DNA from: Rotaria sordida
Taxonomy: Eukaryota; Rotifera; Eurotatoria; Philodinida; Philodinidae
NCBI GenBank assembly: GCA_905250125.1
Contig: CAJNOL010000002.1
Location: 537,900-601,899, forward strand
Length of the DNA stretch: 64,000 bases
Direction of reading: 5' to 3'
Positions 12,784-25,072 of this stretch are shown here, piece by piece (positions within the stretch are counted from its first letter, which is position 1; each line of letters begins with the position of its first letter). A model generated the notes under the pieces. That model saw nothing but the letters and a program-made list of their open reading frames with translations. It searched no databases and was not told where the DNA came from. The position numbers and the translations under genes are program-made.

Positions 12784-14914
12784 ATGTATCACTATGCCGA
12801 AAAACAAAAAAAGGAAAGAAAAATATTGATAAGAAAAAATCGATGCACGTTGAACGTGAAACTCGACTTTGAGCGTTATTTACATCATTTTTATTTTAAA
12901 TTGATTCATATATTTGTTTTTATCGCCTAAAAAAAAAAGAAAATAATTAATAATATAGTAAATATTTTGTTTCAATCTATATATAAAAATAATATTCCTA
13001 TCACAAAATAATTGATTGTTTTTATTTATCAAATTTATCTTATTGTTTTATATAGTACATTATTAGAGACATCATACAAATTCTTATATGTAAATTGATC
13101 AAAGGAATAAACTAATTCTATTCTATTGTTCAAGCACATAATAATTCTGGAACATTATAAGTTATCTTTTGTCGTGCATTAAGTACGTGTATAAAGAGTT
13201 TTTTCTAACAAAATATTCATAAAGGGGAATAGAACTTCTTAGTTATGACCATGATCTTTAATTGAAGGATTTGATAAGTACAGATCATGATTTTTCTTCC
13301 TTCTCATACATTATTTATTTCCTGATCAGAACTTCGTTCGTTTACTTTATTAATATCTTTCAGATAACTAAAGGTGTTGGTGTGAGTGAAGAAAGCCCTT
13401 AACCATACCCTCTTGAAAAGACAAGACAATATATAACTCTGATCATCATCAATAAACCAACAATGATCAATAATTTATGAAAAAAATTTCATAAATAAGA
13501 TAAGTGCATTAGATTAGTAAGTAGAAAAACATAGGTTTCCTTTAAGATAGGATTCTCATAACTAAGCTTTGTCAGAATGTATACAGATTGACACAGTTTT
13601 AATTATTTGTGACAGATGATAGGAGACATTTCAAATCATCTTTAGAAACAAAAATCAAAAAAAAAAAATTTTAGATCTAGAAAGGGAGCGCTCTTAAAAG
13701 TAAATAGAATCGATGTCTTTCAATCTTTACTCGCGTAGCCATAATGGAACATAATACAATTTGATCATGACAACACTTTCTTGTTCAATAATTTCTTGAA
13801 TGAAGTTTTTAGACATTCATTTTAATAACAGATTGCACTATTAGCTATTAAGTCTACGACAGTTGCTCACGAAGAGTATGAATGTGGGTCTTCTCTTCAT
13901 ACACACCTATACTCTGGCTGTTCATGACATAGATATTTTCTAGAGTATTCACATTTCTAAAGAATTTTGAACACTAGAACAATTAAATGAATCGGTTTAT
14001 GATGATGATTATTCTCTCACGCGAAATTAATTTATCGTATTAATGTATTTCGTTATTTTATTCAAAATGCTTGTGAAAGTTTACATAGCAAGAGAGTGTC
14101 TGTGTGAGTAACTGTCCATTTCTCATAGCTACCATAGAAAACAATTTATGAAAAGTAATAGTTCAACTATAACGAAACAGACGACATACATTAGTTGTTT
14201 GATATCGTTATTCGTGAATGACGGTTAGTTTCTTTTTTCCCTGTTGACCTTGATTTTGATTCGATATAGGGACAAAAAAATTCATATCTCAAAGTTAGCG
14301 ATAGAATCACCTTATAGTTTTATATTGAGGCGTCACAACGGAGTGACTACATTGTTTGCCATATATCCAATACGTACTATGTTAAACCTCGATATTACCA
14401 GCCATGGATTGACTCTGGACAAGTTACTAACAGTTGTTGCTCTTAGAGTATCTATTCTTGAGCGCAAGGACTTTGCGTTACACTGGACTTCTATGCAGAG
14501 CTACAGCTAGTATTAGGTGTAAGAAAGATATCGTGTAAATAAATCTGCTGCTAGACAACGCCTTATGCTACAATATAGGCGAAAGACAGAGATATTCAGC
14601 TTCTTCAGTCTTATATTGATGTTAAGCTTCTCCAAGTATTTAAGACTATAATAATCAGCATAATTATGATAATAACCAAGGAACGAAATTCGATATCTAT
14701 TCTTATCTTTGAAAAAAAATCTCAACAGTATATTAAAAGGATAAAACTCTATATTGAATATCTCGGCAACTATTTCGAACGATAAATATACATAGATCGA
14801 TGGAATACTTTTTCTATGAATAGATTCTTTGAACTCTGAGATCGTTTTTGACTAACCGAAGTAGATATAAATGAGCAATAGAAAGAAAAACCGTCATTCT
14901 TAGTTTTTTTTGCT
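12784..14914. other. Non-coding left part of tandem unit 2
   Basis: Non-coding DNA alignable in blocks with about 1-4975 of unit 1. The plus-strand frame 14244-14510 and the minus-strand frame 14513-14725 are chance frames: their counterparts in unit 1 are broken or shorter. Confidence 0.55.
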
Positions 14915-17900
14915 TTACCTTTCAACTACATCTAACACATAATTCCATCCAAGGTTATTATCCCAAAATTCTTGATTATTGGCTTCTAAACAAATAGCAA
15001 AATAAATTTGTTTGGGAACCTTGGTATCATCATCATATTTTTCTAAACGTATTTCAATTGTAAATGTATCTGTATTATCATTTGGGTAAGTCATTGAATG
15101 CCATCCTTGAATATCTTGAAATGTTTCCCAATCATTTCCACTTATACGAGCAAAAACACGTTTTTCATAAGTACGATTATGAACACGAACTGTTCCATAT
15201 GCTATTGAATCTTTTGTATGTAAACATTCAAGCATTACTTGTCGTTCATATATTAATGGAATAATATTTGTTGGAGAAGTAAAATATTTTGAAATTAAAC
15301 AATATTGTTTTGTTGATTTTTTAGAAGTATTGACAGATGAAGATGAAGATGATCGATTGAGAATATTTGAAAGATCAAAGTGACATGGAGATGAAGACAA
15401 TAGATTTGATTGACTTTTAGCTAGACGTAATTGTTCAAGTTTTATTCGAATACATTCTTGAATGAGTGAGTTTGCTGATTGATCTGGTGGAGTCATATAA
15501 CGAATAGATTCCAAATCAAGACCCTAAAAGTAACAAATAAATATAATATCTGATATTTTTACAAACAATATTCATTCCACTCGATCAATTCTTAAACTAT
15601 GAATAATTCTTTTCTTAATCTTGTTTTAAAAATTCTGAACATTTTTTTAATATCAAATGGTTTCGAAACATCATATATATATTATTATGAATTCAAATTT
15701 TAATAAATATTTTTCTCTTATTGAGATAAATATAAAACTACATTCAATGACAATGTTTTGAAAAAAAAATTACTAAACCAATTTATTCAATGAAACTTTT
15801 CTAAATTTTTTTTCTGAATTTGATGAATAATTGAAAGTTTTAGAATAAACATATAGATTTGTTTTACTTTAATTTTAAATCAAAACTAAAAGCGAACAGA
15901 ACAAACTATATAATATCATCTCATGTGATTCAAACCAGACAAAAACTATCCAATAAACCGTCGATAGACTGTTTGCTATAATGTGCACTAGATCAATGGT
16001 AAACCGACGATAATTTGACAGCTAAATAATGAGCTATCTCCTGATCACCATTCTATCATGATACTTCGATAGTCGTTCTCCAATCGGCAATCTACTGCAG
16101 GTATACTAACAGTAGTACGAATAAATTTGCAACATTGGATGATTCAATCTCAGCTGTTTAGAAAAAGAGGGTCATTAAATTGACATTGAAAGAAGACTGA
16201 AGCCATTAGTTAGAAACAGTTCTAATGTTCATTAATGAAACAGCTGTCAGAAATTCTGAAAAATTGAAATATCAAGTGGTTCTGGTGTTCTTTTTTCCTT
16301 TCAGTGGGCTCTCATAAAAAGGCTATTTGAGATCAAGCATCAGAACATTTGATATGCTTACATTAAATTTTGATGTTATAACAAGAAAAGAATACAAAAA
16401 AAATTTCCAGAACATGTTTCTATGTATTGTACATCTCTGTGACAATAGACTCAAATCATAAGTTCTTCAGATCTGTGCATTTAAACATTAGAAAAAAGAA
16501 TGATATTTCAAGATTACAATTTAATAAATTTACTACTGGAATGTATCACTTTCTACTTTGAAAAATCAATGAAAACTGAATAATTGTACTTTTGTTGATG
16601 ATGTCTGTATAGTTTCAGTTTCTATTCAAAATTTCAGGATTTTTATTTTTATTATTACGGATTATTAACTAATAGAAAACTAAAAAAGTCGTCATTCTAT
16701 CACGATTGATCATGTTGGCAAGTAAATATTTTACAATACATAGGTCTCAAATATAGAAATGTATTTTAGAATTCTGGTCTTTGGAGAGATAAAATATTCG
16801 TCAAGGAGAACAACTTTTCTTTTTCATAAATAATAAAAAGGAATGTGAGGACATCTATCTCAATTACATTTCATTAAGAGAAGTGTAGGAAAAGCATATT
16901 TAATAAGCTTACCCTATTCTATGAAATTTTTGTTCACCTTGAGCCTACTCTACATTTCTCTCGTCTTAACTTTAGCCATACGCTGTAAGGTAGGATAAGA
17001 ATATTATTTCCTTGTAAGTCCTACTGTATATTCTTCTCACTCCATCGAGTACTTCTGGTACTCTGACTCAGATTTGTAACCGATCTGGTTCGAACCGGTT
17101 GAAATGCTTGCATCGGCCGATTTTCACCGATTTTTACCTGTTGAAAAATATCTTATAGATATATCATTTTTTTCTGATAAAACTTGTTAAGAGTAAGTTT
17201 GCTTACTCTTATCAAAATAATCAAATAGTGTTGTTTCGAAAACTACCAGTTATATTTACTTCTGTTCGTCTATACTGTTTTATTTCTTTAATTGAAGTAT
17301 TTTTTTTTAAAAGCACAATCAAAACTGTGTTACTTGAGCTAAATGTTATTGGCGAAGTTCAAATATAGATTTGGATCGTGGTTCTAAGAGAACCGTTAGG
17401 CTTGTCTGAAAAGGTTAAGTGACAATATTGAAGATTTCGAGTTTAGCAATCGGTTGATGGATAAATGACTCTTTTTTTTCGTACTATGTATAGAAATATG
17501 ACATATTCATCTTTGAGAAACATAGCAGATATTAACAACTATAATATGATATTTTTTCTTAGTGATTTGTAAAAGCCTGAGTGCGCAAAGGGCAATGAAT
17601 GTTTTTTGAAGCCATTCCTATTAACCGATTAATAATGATCTAACAAATCGGTCAGCTTTTGCTGATTTTCACCGGTTTAAAAGATTTTTTGAACCGGTCG
17701 GACTGAGCCAGTTCAAAAACTCCCGACCAGATACAACTCTGCTCTGACTCTATCTTTCCCTGCGCTAACCATAACCTATCTGTGATCTTGCACAGTTCTA
17801 ATCTCATTTTATATAAATTTTGAATAACTTTTCTTGTATCTTATGTGAAGAGACACTCCTATTATCTACTCATAATATACCCAATACATACCAACACATC

Positions 17901-18909
17901 GGCGAAACGAACAACTTTTTTTGGTGGTTGTTCCAATAAAGCTGATTTTCTATCGAATAAAGTAATACCCAATGATTTGGAACGTGTACCTATAGTATGT
18001 AATGCTTTATCTTTTTCATGATCATCATTTTCAGTATACATTGAAAAACGATCTGGTGAACACAATGTATATGTTGAATCATGTAATAATGATACACATT
18101 GTTGTTGTTGTTGTTGTTGTTGTTTTATTTGATTATCTGTTATTGTATCATCATTATTAAATTCAACATTACCATTAAGAGTTGCTGAACTATAAGATTT
18201 ACGAAGAAATCCTTCTAATCCATTAATTTGTGCATCTGAATTTGAATCACCAAAATCGAGTAATGTTATTGCATCTTAGAATAAAAACAATAGAAAATAG
18301 AATTTTATTTTATTTTATTTTATTACCACTATTTTTGTTTGAGATTCGTTGATTATCTTCTTCATTTTGTTCATATTCATCATATTCATCAATTTCATCA
18401 AGATTAGCTACTTCAATATCATCATTATCACTAATCTGATCAAAGCCAAGGTTAAAATCAAGATCTTCTGATGATGTTGATGTACCTTCTTCTTGTCCAA
18501 CATCAGAAAATGTACTACATATACCAGATGATGATGTATTTGAACTCAATATACTACAGTGTCCACCAGGATCGGAAAGACTAGAACCATAGCTGAAACT
18601 AAATCGTGATGATGTATCAATAGTAGATGGTGTTGGAGTATTTTCTGAAGAAGAATGCATACGATGTTGATATTGATTATGATTATTGTTCATAGATGAA
18701 TCTTTGACATAAAATATATCATGTCCATGTGAAGATGTTTTGTGTTGACCAACTAATGGATTATTATTGTTACAATTATGATAATTATTATTAGTATTGG
18801 TTGAACACTGTGCCGAACTTTGTAAATATTGCATTACTTTATGGTTACTTGATAAAAATGGAGCGTCAACATCTTTATTACCATTTGTTGCTAGTGTTTT
18901 ACGAGACAT
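14915..18909 (-). CDS. PP1 glycogen-targeting regulatory subunit, PPP1R3-like (copy 2)
   Basis: Paralog of the gene at 4976-8260, with the same three-exon structure and intron phases: 18909-18327, 18274-17892 and 15523-14915, giving 524 aa. The PP1-docking motif KVVRF is at about 314-318 and the CBM21 domain at about 395-518. The last exon differs from copy 1 at eight residues. Five of these cluster in the final CBM21 motif, where this copy has WDNN (family-like) and copy 1 has WDDN. Exon 1 is 31 codons longer than in copy 1, the difference lying between the shared ATN and TNTNN segments. The polyQ tract is Q8 instead of Q6. The frame is intact, so it is likely functional. Intron 2 is longer (2.37 kb) because of a transposon insertion. 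Confidence 0.9.
17070..17741. mobile_element. Non-autonomous DNA transposon with a 9-bp target duplication
   Basis: This 672-bp insertion lies in intron 2 of PPP1R3-like copy 2. The direct repeat CTCTGACTC flanks it at 17061-17069 and 17742-17750. The aligned intron of copy 1 has a single related site (ATTCTGACCC near 7180) and lacks the insert. The ends are imperfect inverted repeats (AGATTTGTA...GATCTGGT on the left, AGAGTTGTATCTGGT on the complement of the right), with internal GAACCGGT/ACCGGT words near both ends. A 9-bp duplication is typical of Mutator-like (MULE) elements. No transposase frame is present. Confidence 0.8.
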
Positions 18910-20575
18910 TGATATAGTTTATAGAAATAATCGTTTTAATCTTCTATAAAATCACAATCTAGAACATAGAAATATAAACGTTAGCATCAATAATCAAAAA
19001 TGATAAATAACCCGACGTGTTGTCAACAATGGCAAAGAGAAAAGAGAAGAAGCTGCACATCTTATACCCGTATCCTTGGAGGGTTTTTGCGTACGTGTTG
19101 ACCCTTGATAAATAAGTCGGCTGAGATAATAACTGATGATAGGAAGAAAGAGAGAAAATAAAAAAAATCTTCATTCTATTCATTTGAATAAATCTCGCGA
19201 AAATGAAGAATAAGAAACCAATTCAATAAACATCTATGACTCATTGATCATTGCTTTTTATTTACTGGTGGATTCTAATCACCAACCGTCGTTATTTCTG
19301 AAAATAGTTTAATAATAGGTATCTATTTGGGTTCATGTTACGTATCTCGAAGGGGTGAAATATATTTGCTCTTTTTAGTATTCAAAACGAAATATATACA
19401 TTTCATTGATGAATGCAGAATAACTATGACAACAGAAAATGACATTAGATCAGAAAATAGCAACAGAAAGGAATAAAAGAAAAGACACACATGTAAACAT
19501 GTGTATCCATACATGAATCTTTTATAGTTCTCAACTGGCGGTGAAAAAAAACAATTTGATTATTAGATTGTTGTGCTTGATTCTTTTTTTATTCATCTTT
19601 TATTTTTTTAAGGTTATCTACCGATTAGAATAGTATATATCAATAGATAAATATATATATATATATATATTTATGGCGAGAGGTAATCATGGTTTTGTAT
19701 TCTTCATATAAAAAAATTATCTCAAGGTAATGAAACACAGAGTACTTTATTTTTTTGTGATTCAGACTTCTCAAAAAATCTAATATTCATTCAAATATTA
19801 TTGTCTTCATTTTTCAAAAAATCAAGGAATAATCACATGGAAAATATATTATTTCAAATTCTTTACCATTCAAAACTAATCTTTGAATTTCATCTGTATG
19901 TTGATTGTTGACTAATAAACTAAACACATGAAATATTCAAATTAATTATTAAATTATATTCAAATTAAATACCTTCATAAACACTAAAATCCATCGAACA
20001 GTGTTCCTTTATTTTGATTGATATATATGTGTGTTACAGATAGAATGTTCTAGAAATTTCTATATGATCACGATGCAGAGACTAAATAACTATCTTCGTC
20101 ACTCAAAACTTCTAGAGAATTCTCAACACGTCTAAATGCAAAACTTAAAGCCTATATAGGAAGGTATTATCAAATGATATATTCGATAGAATCTCACAGA
20201 GAAATATACTAAAATAGTAAATTGTATGAAAAGCAATTAACAATTTTATTGATGTTTGAAAGATAAACTTCAAGAGACACATTTAATTTTAAGTTATGTC
20301 TACATAGTATTGACAAGCTAAACTCATTGACATCCCGAATACTTTGTTTTGAATATTTTAAAGCTAAGGAAAAAACAACTGACTTTATCGAACAGTCTAT
20401 TGGTTGGTTACGTGAAACACAAAATAGAAATTAATCGAAAAAACAAATTATGATTGCTGGTATTAACCATACGCTTCATATATAAATGATAGACGCAGAT
20501 AGACATGAGACTACCGAAACGAAAAAACATTCAGGTGTACTCATAAAAAAACCTAATTTATATTTTTTATTACGT
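18910..20575. other. Region upstream of PPP1R3-like copy 2, no gene
   Basis: Non-coding DNA homologous to 8261-10145 of unit 1. It contains a short (AT)n microsatellite around 19650-19670. It is the likely promoter and 5' UTR region of copy 2, but no specific element can be identified. Confidence 0.5.
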
Positions 20576-20780
20576 CTTATATACATCAATATGATAGTTC
20601 TGTTGCTATCTCGATGAAACTTTGCTTTTCATCTTATTATTTGTATTAGAATCTAGTTGTTGTCGATGAATCTGAACTCAAGTGATGAATTATTATCTTA
20701 AATGCTTCATCAATGATTATAAATTCTTGTCTTTTTTCAAATTAACTAATATTTTATTACAAATCTCATCGGACTTAGAC

Positions 20781-21570
20781 ATATATGTTGGAGTAGAAAT
20801 TAAAATTCAGTAGAATTTAAAATTCTACTAGTAGAGATTAAAATTTCAATTTCTACTAGGAGAAATCGAAATAACAGGCGATTTTAAGTTACACTAGTAG
20901 AAGTTAAAATTTTAATTTCTACTATAGGAGAATTTTAAATTCTACTAGAAACTTATACTATAAAATTATGCAAATTTCTCCTAGAATAGAAAATAAAATT
21001 AACTCGTAGGTGATCACTAGATTATTTGATTTAATGCCAAAATCCACTTGTAATTCACTAATAGTAACTAATTTAACGTGTTTATTGATTTAGAATTTAA
21101 ACTGAGCTTCACTCTAACCATCTTTTATTACCAATATGATGCTATTGTAACCAATTTGTGTGATAAGCACTTTAAAAGAAATCTTTTTCTAAAGATTATA
21201 TATGCTTATCAAATTTCGAATAAAATGGTTCTATTTTATATCATATTGAAGTGTTTTTTCTTTTGATACTGACGCGAGGAGTTCAAATTAAATATCTAAA
21301 ATCTTTTTTTTTCTTTTCGTTCGACATATTGCATAATTAGAATAAGTATTAATTTTATTTTCTATTCTAGGGGAAATTCGCATAATTTTATAGTATAAGT
21401 TTCTAGTAGAATTTAAAATTCTCCTATAGTAGAAATTAAAATTTTAACTTCTACTAGTGCAACTTAAAATCGCCTGTTATTTCGATTTCTCCTAGTAGAA
21501 ATTGAAATTTTAATCTCTACTAGTAGAATTTTAAATTCTACTGAATTTTAATTTCTACTCCAACATATAT
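20781..21570. mobile_element. Fold-back element with 220-bp inverted arms
   Basis: The left arm (20781-21000) starts ATATATGTTGGAGTAGAAAT. The right arm (21351-21570) is its near-perfect reverse complement, ending CTACTCCAACATATAT. Both arms are 220 bp and consist largely of the word TTCTACTAG/CTAGTAGAA repeated with small changes (for example AATTTCTACTAGGAGAAATC). The 350-bp centre (21001-21350) holds a short open frame with no recognisable content. It looks like a non-autonomous fold-back element. The high arm identity points to recent origin or arm homogenisation. Confidence 0.9.
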
Positions 21571-24500
21571 ATATATACTTATCTATAATACAGCAACACT
21601 TAATCACTTACACAGTTATTAATTTTACATAAATTTTCTTAGTACTAATCTGAACGAGATGAAATGAAATACACAAAAAAACGACTACATCTTATGTACA
21701 ACAACATGATATGTCTTGTAAAGGTAGTAGATATCAGTATAACTTTTACGTGGAAAAGATAATCATTAGTTTCTTTTGTTTTCTCTACATACAATTTCTG
21801 GAATATTTCACTATAAAAAAGTTTGATCGAAATGATATGTCAAAAATGTTTCATACAGTAAGATTCTTCTGTTTCATGATTCTTTGAAAAGAAAGATTAA
21901 AAAATTTTTTCTATGAGAAAACCTTCAGAAAATGACAAGTGAAACTAATTTTATCAACGAAATACACCAAACAAGATAAATTTACATTGTAAATAACGAT
22001 ATATATTCAAAGAATGAAATGAAAAAGAATTTAAAATATGAAATACTTATCTCATCATATTCTATTCACTCATTTCGTTATCATTATGAAGCTGTTCAAG
22101 TTTCTTATACGAATATTTAATATAGAAACACTCATGTAGACTAAGCATACCCTTATTTTACCATTGATAACGTATAATTAAAGACAAGAGCACTTTACAA
22201 TTGTAATGACTACCATATTTACTGTAACAGATATTTTAAATAGGCTGTTTGCGTATATTCGATAAGCAGAGTTGTAAATAAATTGAATGACAAGTGCACT
22301 AAATGATTAAATGCATTTTACTTGTTTTATGTCGCTAACGTTGGAAATGAGATCAAAGTCCATAAGTTAATGATATACAGACGAAATAAAAATATCTATA
22401 TGTCATAAGATAGAGTCAAGAAAATTGATAGAAATACTTTATGGCAATATCTAAACAATTTTCATCACATTGTATGAACGAGACACTTTCTATAATAATT
22501 ATGTGTTATATATATATATATATGTAACGATGTAAAAGAAGATAAGACAATATATTAATATCAGCTGTTGTCATCACTGTAGTTTCTATAAGCATCTTGC
22601 TAATATGGCCATGAAATAGAATAACATTTTACGTTTTTTATTTTGTCTAATATTCTATCGTTCTCCTACTGATGGCCTAGATATACAGACATGATACGAA
22701 AAAAACAAGAATAGACGTAATGACAAACTTCCATATGGAGGCTTATTGAAATTTGATTTATTACTTTGTATTGTATAGACATAGCGAAGCATCATGTTTC
22801 GCGAATATCTACATTATACTATGCACTTGCTAATATACAGAATAACTTGACAAAACATTAGATCAAAAAGAAAAATATTATAAGTGTTCAAGGTTATTTG
22901 AATATAGAAGAATACTGTTAAATAATTATGATTAATAAGAAAATTAGATTGCAATGATATACATATATATATATATATAGTAATAAAAATTGAATTATTT
23001 TAATTTTGTTTGTACTCTACGTTCCGAAAGATCATCGATGTCTCGCAAAGGAGAAGATCTAGCGGCATAGCGAGAGTACAATAATCATTCGCTTTTCCAC
23101 ATCATAGGGAACGCCGACTACCTCCATGATATGAGAAGGAGTGGAGCTGAATGTGGACAGTCATGTAGATTCGAACATAGGTACTAAGTTCATAAACTTT
23201 ATTATACCATTCGATCAAATTTTTACCAATAGACATAAGAAATCTTCTTACTTTTCGCTTTCCATATTTCAAGTAATTATGTTAAAAAAAACTTATCAAT
23301 ATACAAACTTGTTTTTGTTCGATAACGAAGAATAAAAGAAATATGAAAAACCGAACTAAATAAATAAAATCTTTGAGAATTGTGTCCTTGATTATGACAG
23401 ACGCGATAAGAAACACATAAAAAAAAGTGTTTGTTTGACCCATTTTATGTAGAACACTATTAATTTTCTTTTATTTACGCATTTCTTTGCTTTCATCATT
23501 TTTCATTCTTTACGTACAAATTTGAATGCCAAATTCATGCATAGAATATGTCTATGAATATTATAGACACTCTCATGAGAGCACACGAACAAAATAAAAA
23601 ACAAATGTCAATAAGTACACTTTTCTCTTCAACATATATTTTGACAAAAAAGTAAGGTACGATAATAAATCAACTACGAGCTTCATAAGGAATATTTTAA
23701 TTCGATATTAAGACGTTTCTCATCTGTACTTTCCTTCGGCTTGCAGGAATCTTGGATGCTCTTTCCCTTAATTTTCAGTCAAACATACCATAATATAAAA
23801 TTCATGTCACTGATTATGAATATCTCTTCAGGTTTTATTTAAGCTATTTTAACAAGTGAAGAGACGAGATTAACAACATTTCCATCTTAGGTAAAAAACG
23901 AACGACTCTCTCTGTTTTTTTAAATCATTCCTGTTTCAATACAGTGCTGTAAATCTTTGAAAAAATATTTCATATAGGTAATCGAGTGTGTTCTATTTAA
24001 TGGAGCATTAATTGTGTCAGTTAAACATATAAGATGACGCACAACATGCAAGAACCGTGAAAAAATGATCTGAAAAATATAATTTTTCGCTACTAAACGA
24101 TAGCTTTACCCCGAAAGAACAGATTTTTTTTTCTTCTTCTTCAAGGACATATTGAAATAAAACATCAAAAAACAGGGTCTACTTATATTATTTTTAGAGA
24201 ATAACTGAGTGAGATGGTGAAATCATATAACTTTGAATTGTGCTGCGCATATCAATTAACTAGAATTTTCTCTCACAATCCGGTTCTATCATCTGCTTTC
24301 CGTATTGAAATATGTTAATTTCTACATTATCAGATAAAGAATACTTGAATATCTATTTGAAAATATTTTTTTTCAAACGTTTAAAATATTCTACAATGTC
24401 GGTAGCTCGTCAAAAACAAAAAAAAACAGCATAGTTACTCATTTATGACTTTATTTCTTGAAAGTTTTCTCTTCCTATTCATCGAAAATATTTAGAAAAA

Positions 24501-25072
24501 AAACCAATATGATACAGGTAATCAACGCTGCAACTCTAGTTTTACCCTAAGCGATGAGAAAAAAAGAGTCACGTGCGCCATAAGTTTATACAGGTGCGAC
24601 AAAATTTCATGTCGAGCTAAGATGAATAAATATGCCTATGTGGTAGTCCATAGTTGACTTATCATTGTGATTCACCTATTTGTTTTGAGAACACTTCTTG
24701 AAGAAAAGTGCTCTTATCAGTTCTTATTCTTTAAGAAACTATTCAAGAATTTGTAAATATTTGCATTCATTGACACACTTACATAATACAAAAATACTAA
24801 TTTTTTTTTTCTAGTATCTTAATTTTCATATTTACATATATAGGTCACAGGTATTTTTATACCATCTTTTTTTGATTGTTTTCGTTGTTGATCATTTTGA
24901 ATTATTATCTCTTTTAGTTAGAGTAACTATTCAAAGTATAATAAAAATTTTGACTTTCTATTTTTTTTAATCTGTTGTCGATCGATCGACGAATAAATTT
25001 TTTCTTTTAAGACAGAAAGAGAAACAATTATATATATATGTATATATATATTTTTTTTTTTTAATAAATTAT
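21571..25072. other. Intergenic region, no gene seen
   Basis: About 3.5 kb with AT microsatellites (near 22508-22523 and 22962-22979). A slightly richer patch lies at about 23020-23160 (words such as GAAAGATCATCGATGTC) and could be a relic, but no protein or RNA gene is recognisable there. The 64-codon frame at 23141-23335 has no recognisable content. Confidence 0.55.

Larger units (their letters stand above)
12784..20575. repeat. Tandem duplication, unit 2
   Basis: Second copy of the direct repeat, same orientation as unit 1. The offset is 9939 bp at the CBM21 exon but 12783 bp at the left end, because unit 1 carries about 1.77 kb and 1 kb of extra DNA. Homology covers the whole three-exon gene and flanking non-coding DNA. 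Coding exons are clearly better conserved than flanks, where small indels are frequent. That pattern suggests a duplication that is not very recent, with selection on the genes. Edges are approximate. Confidence 0.88.

Noticed and set aside
21078..21266. 62-codon frame in the centre of the fold-back element
   Set aside because: Phe/Ile/Leu-rich as expected from AT-rich DNA; no transposase motif.
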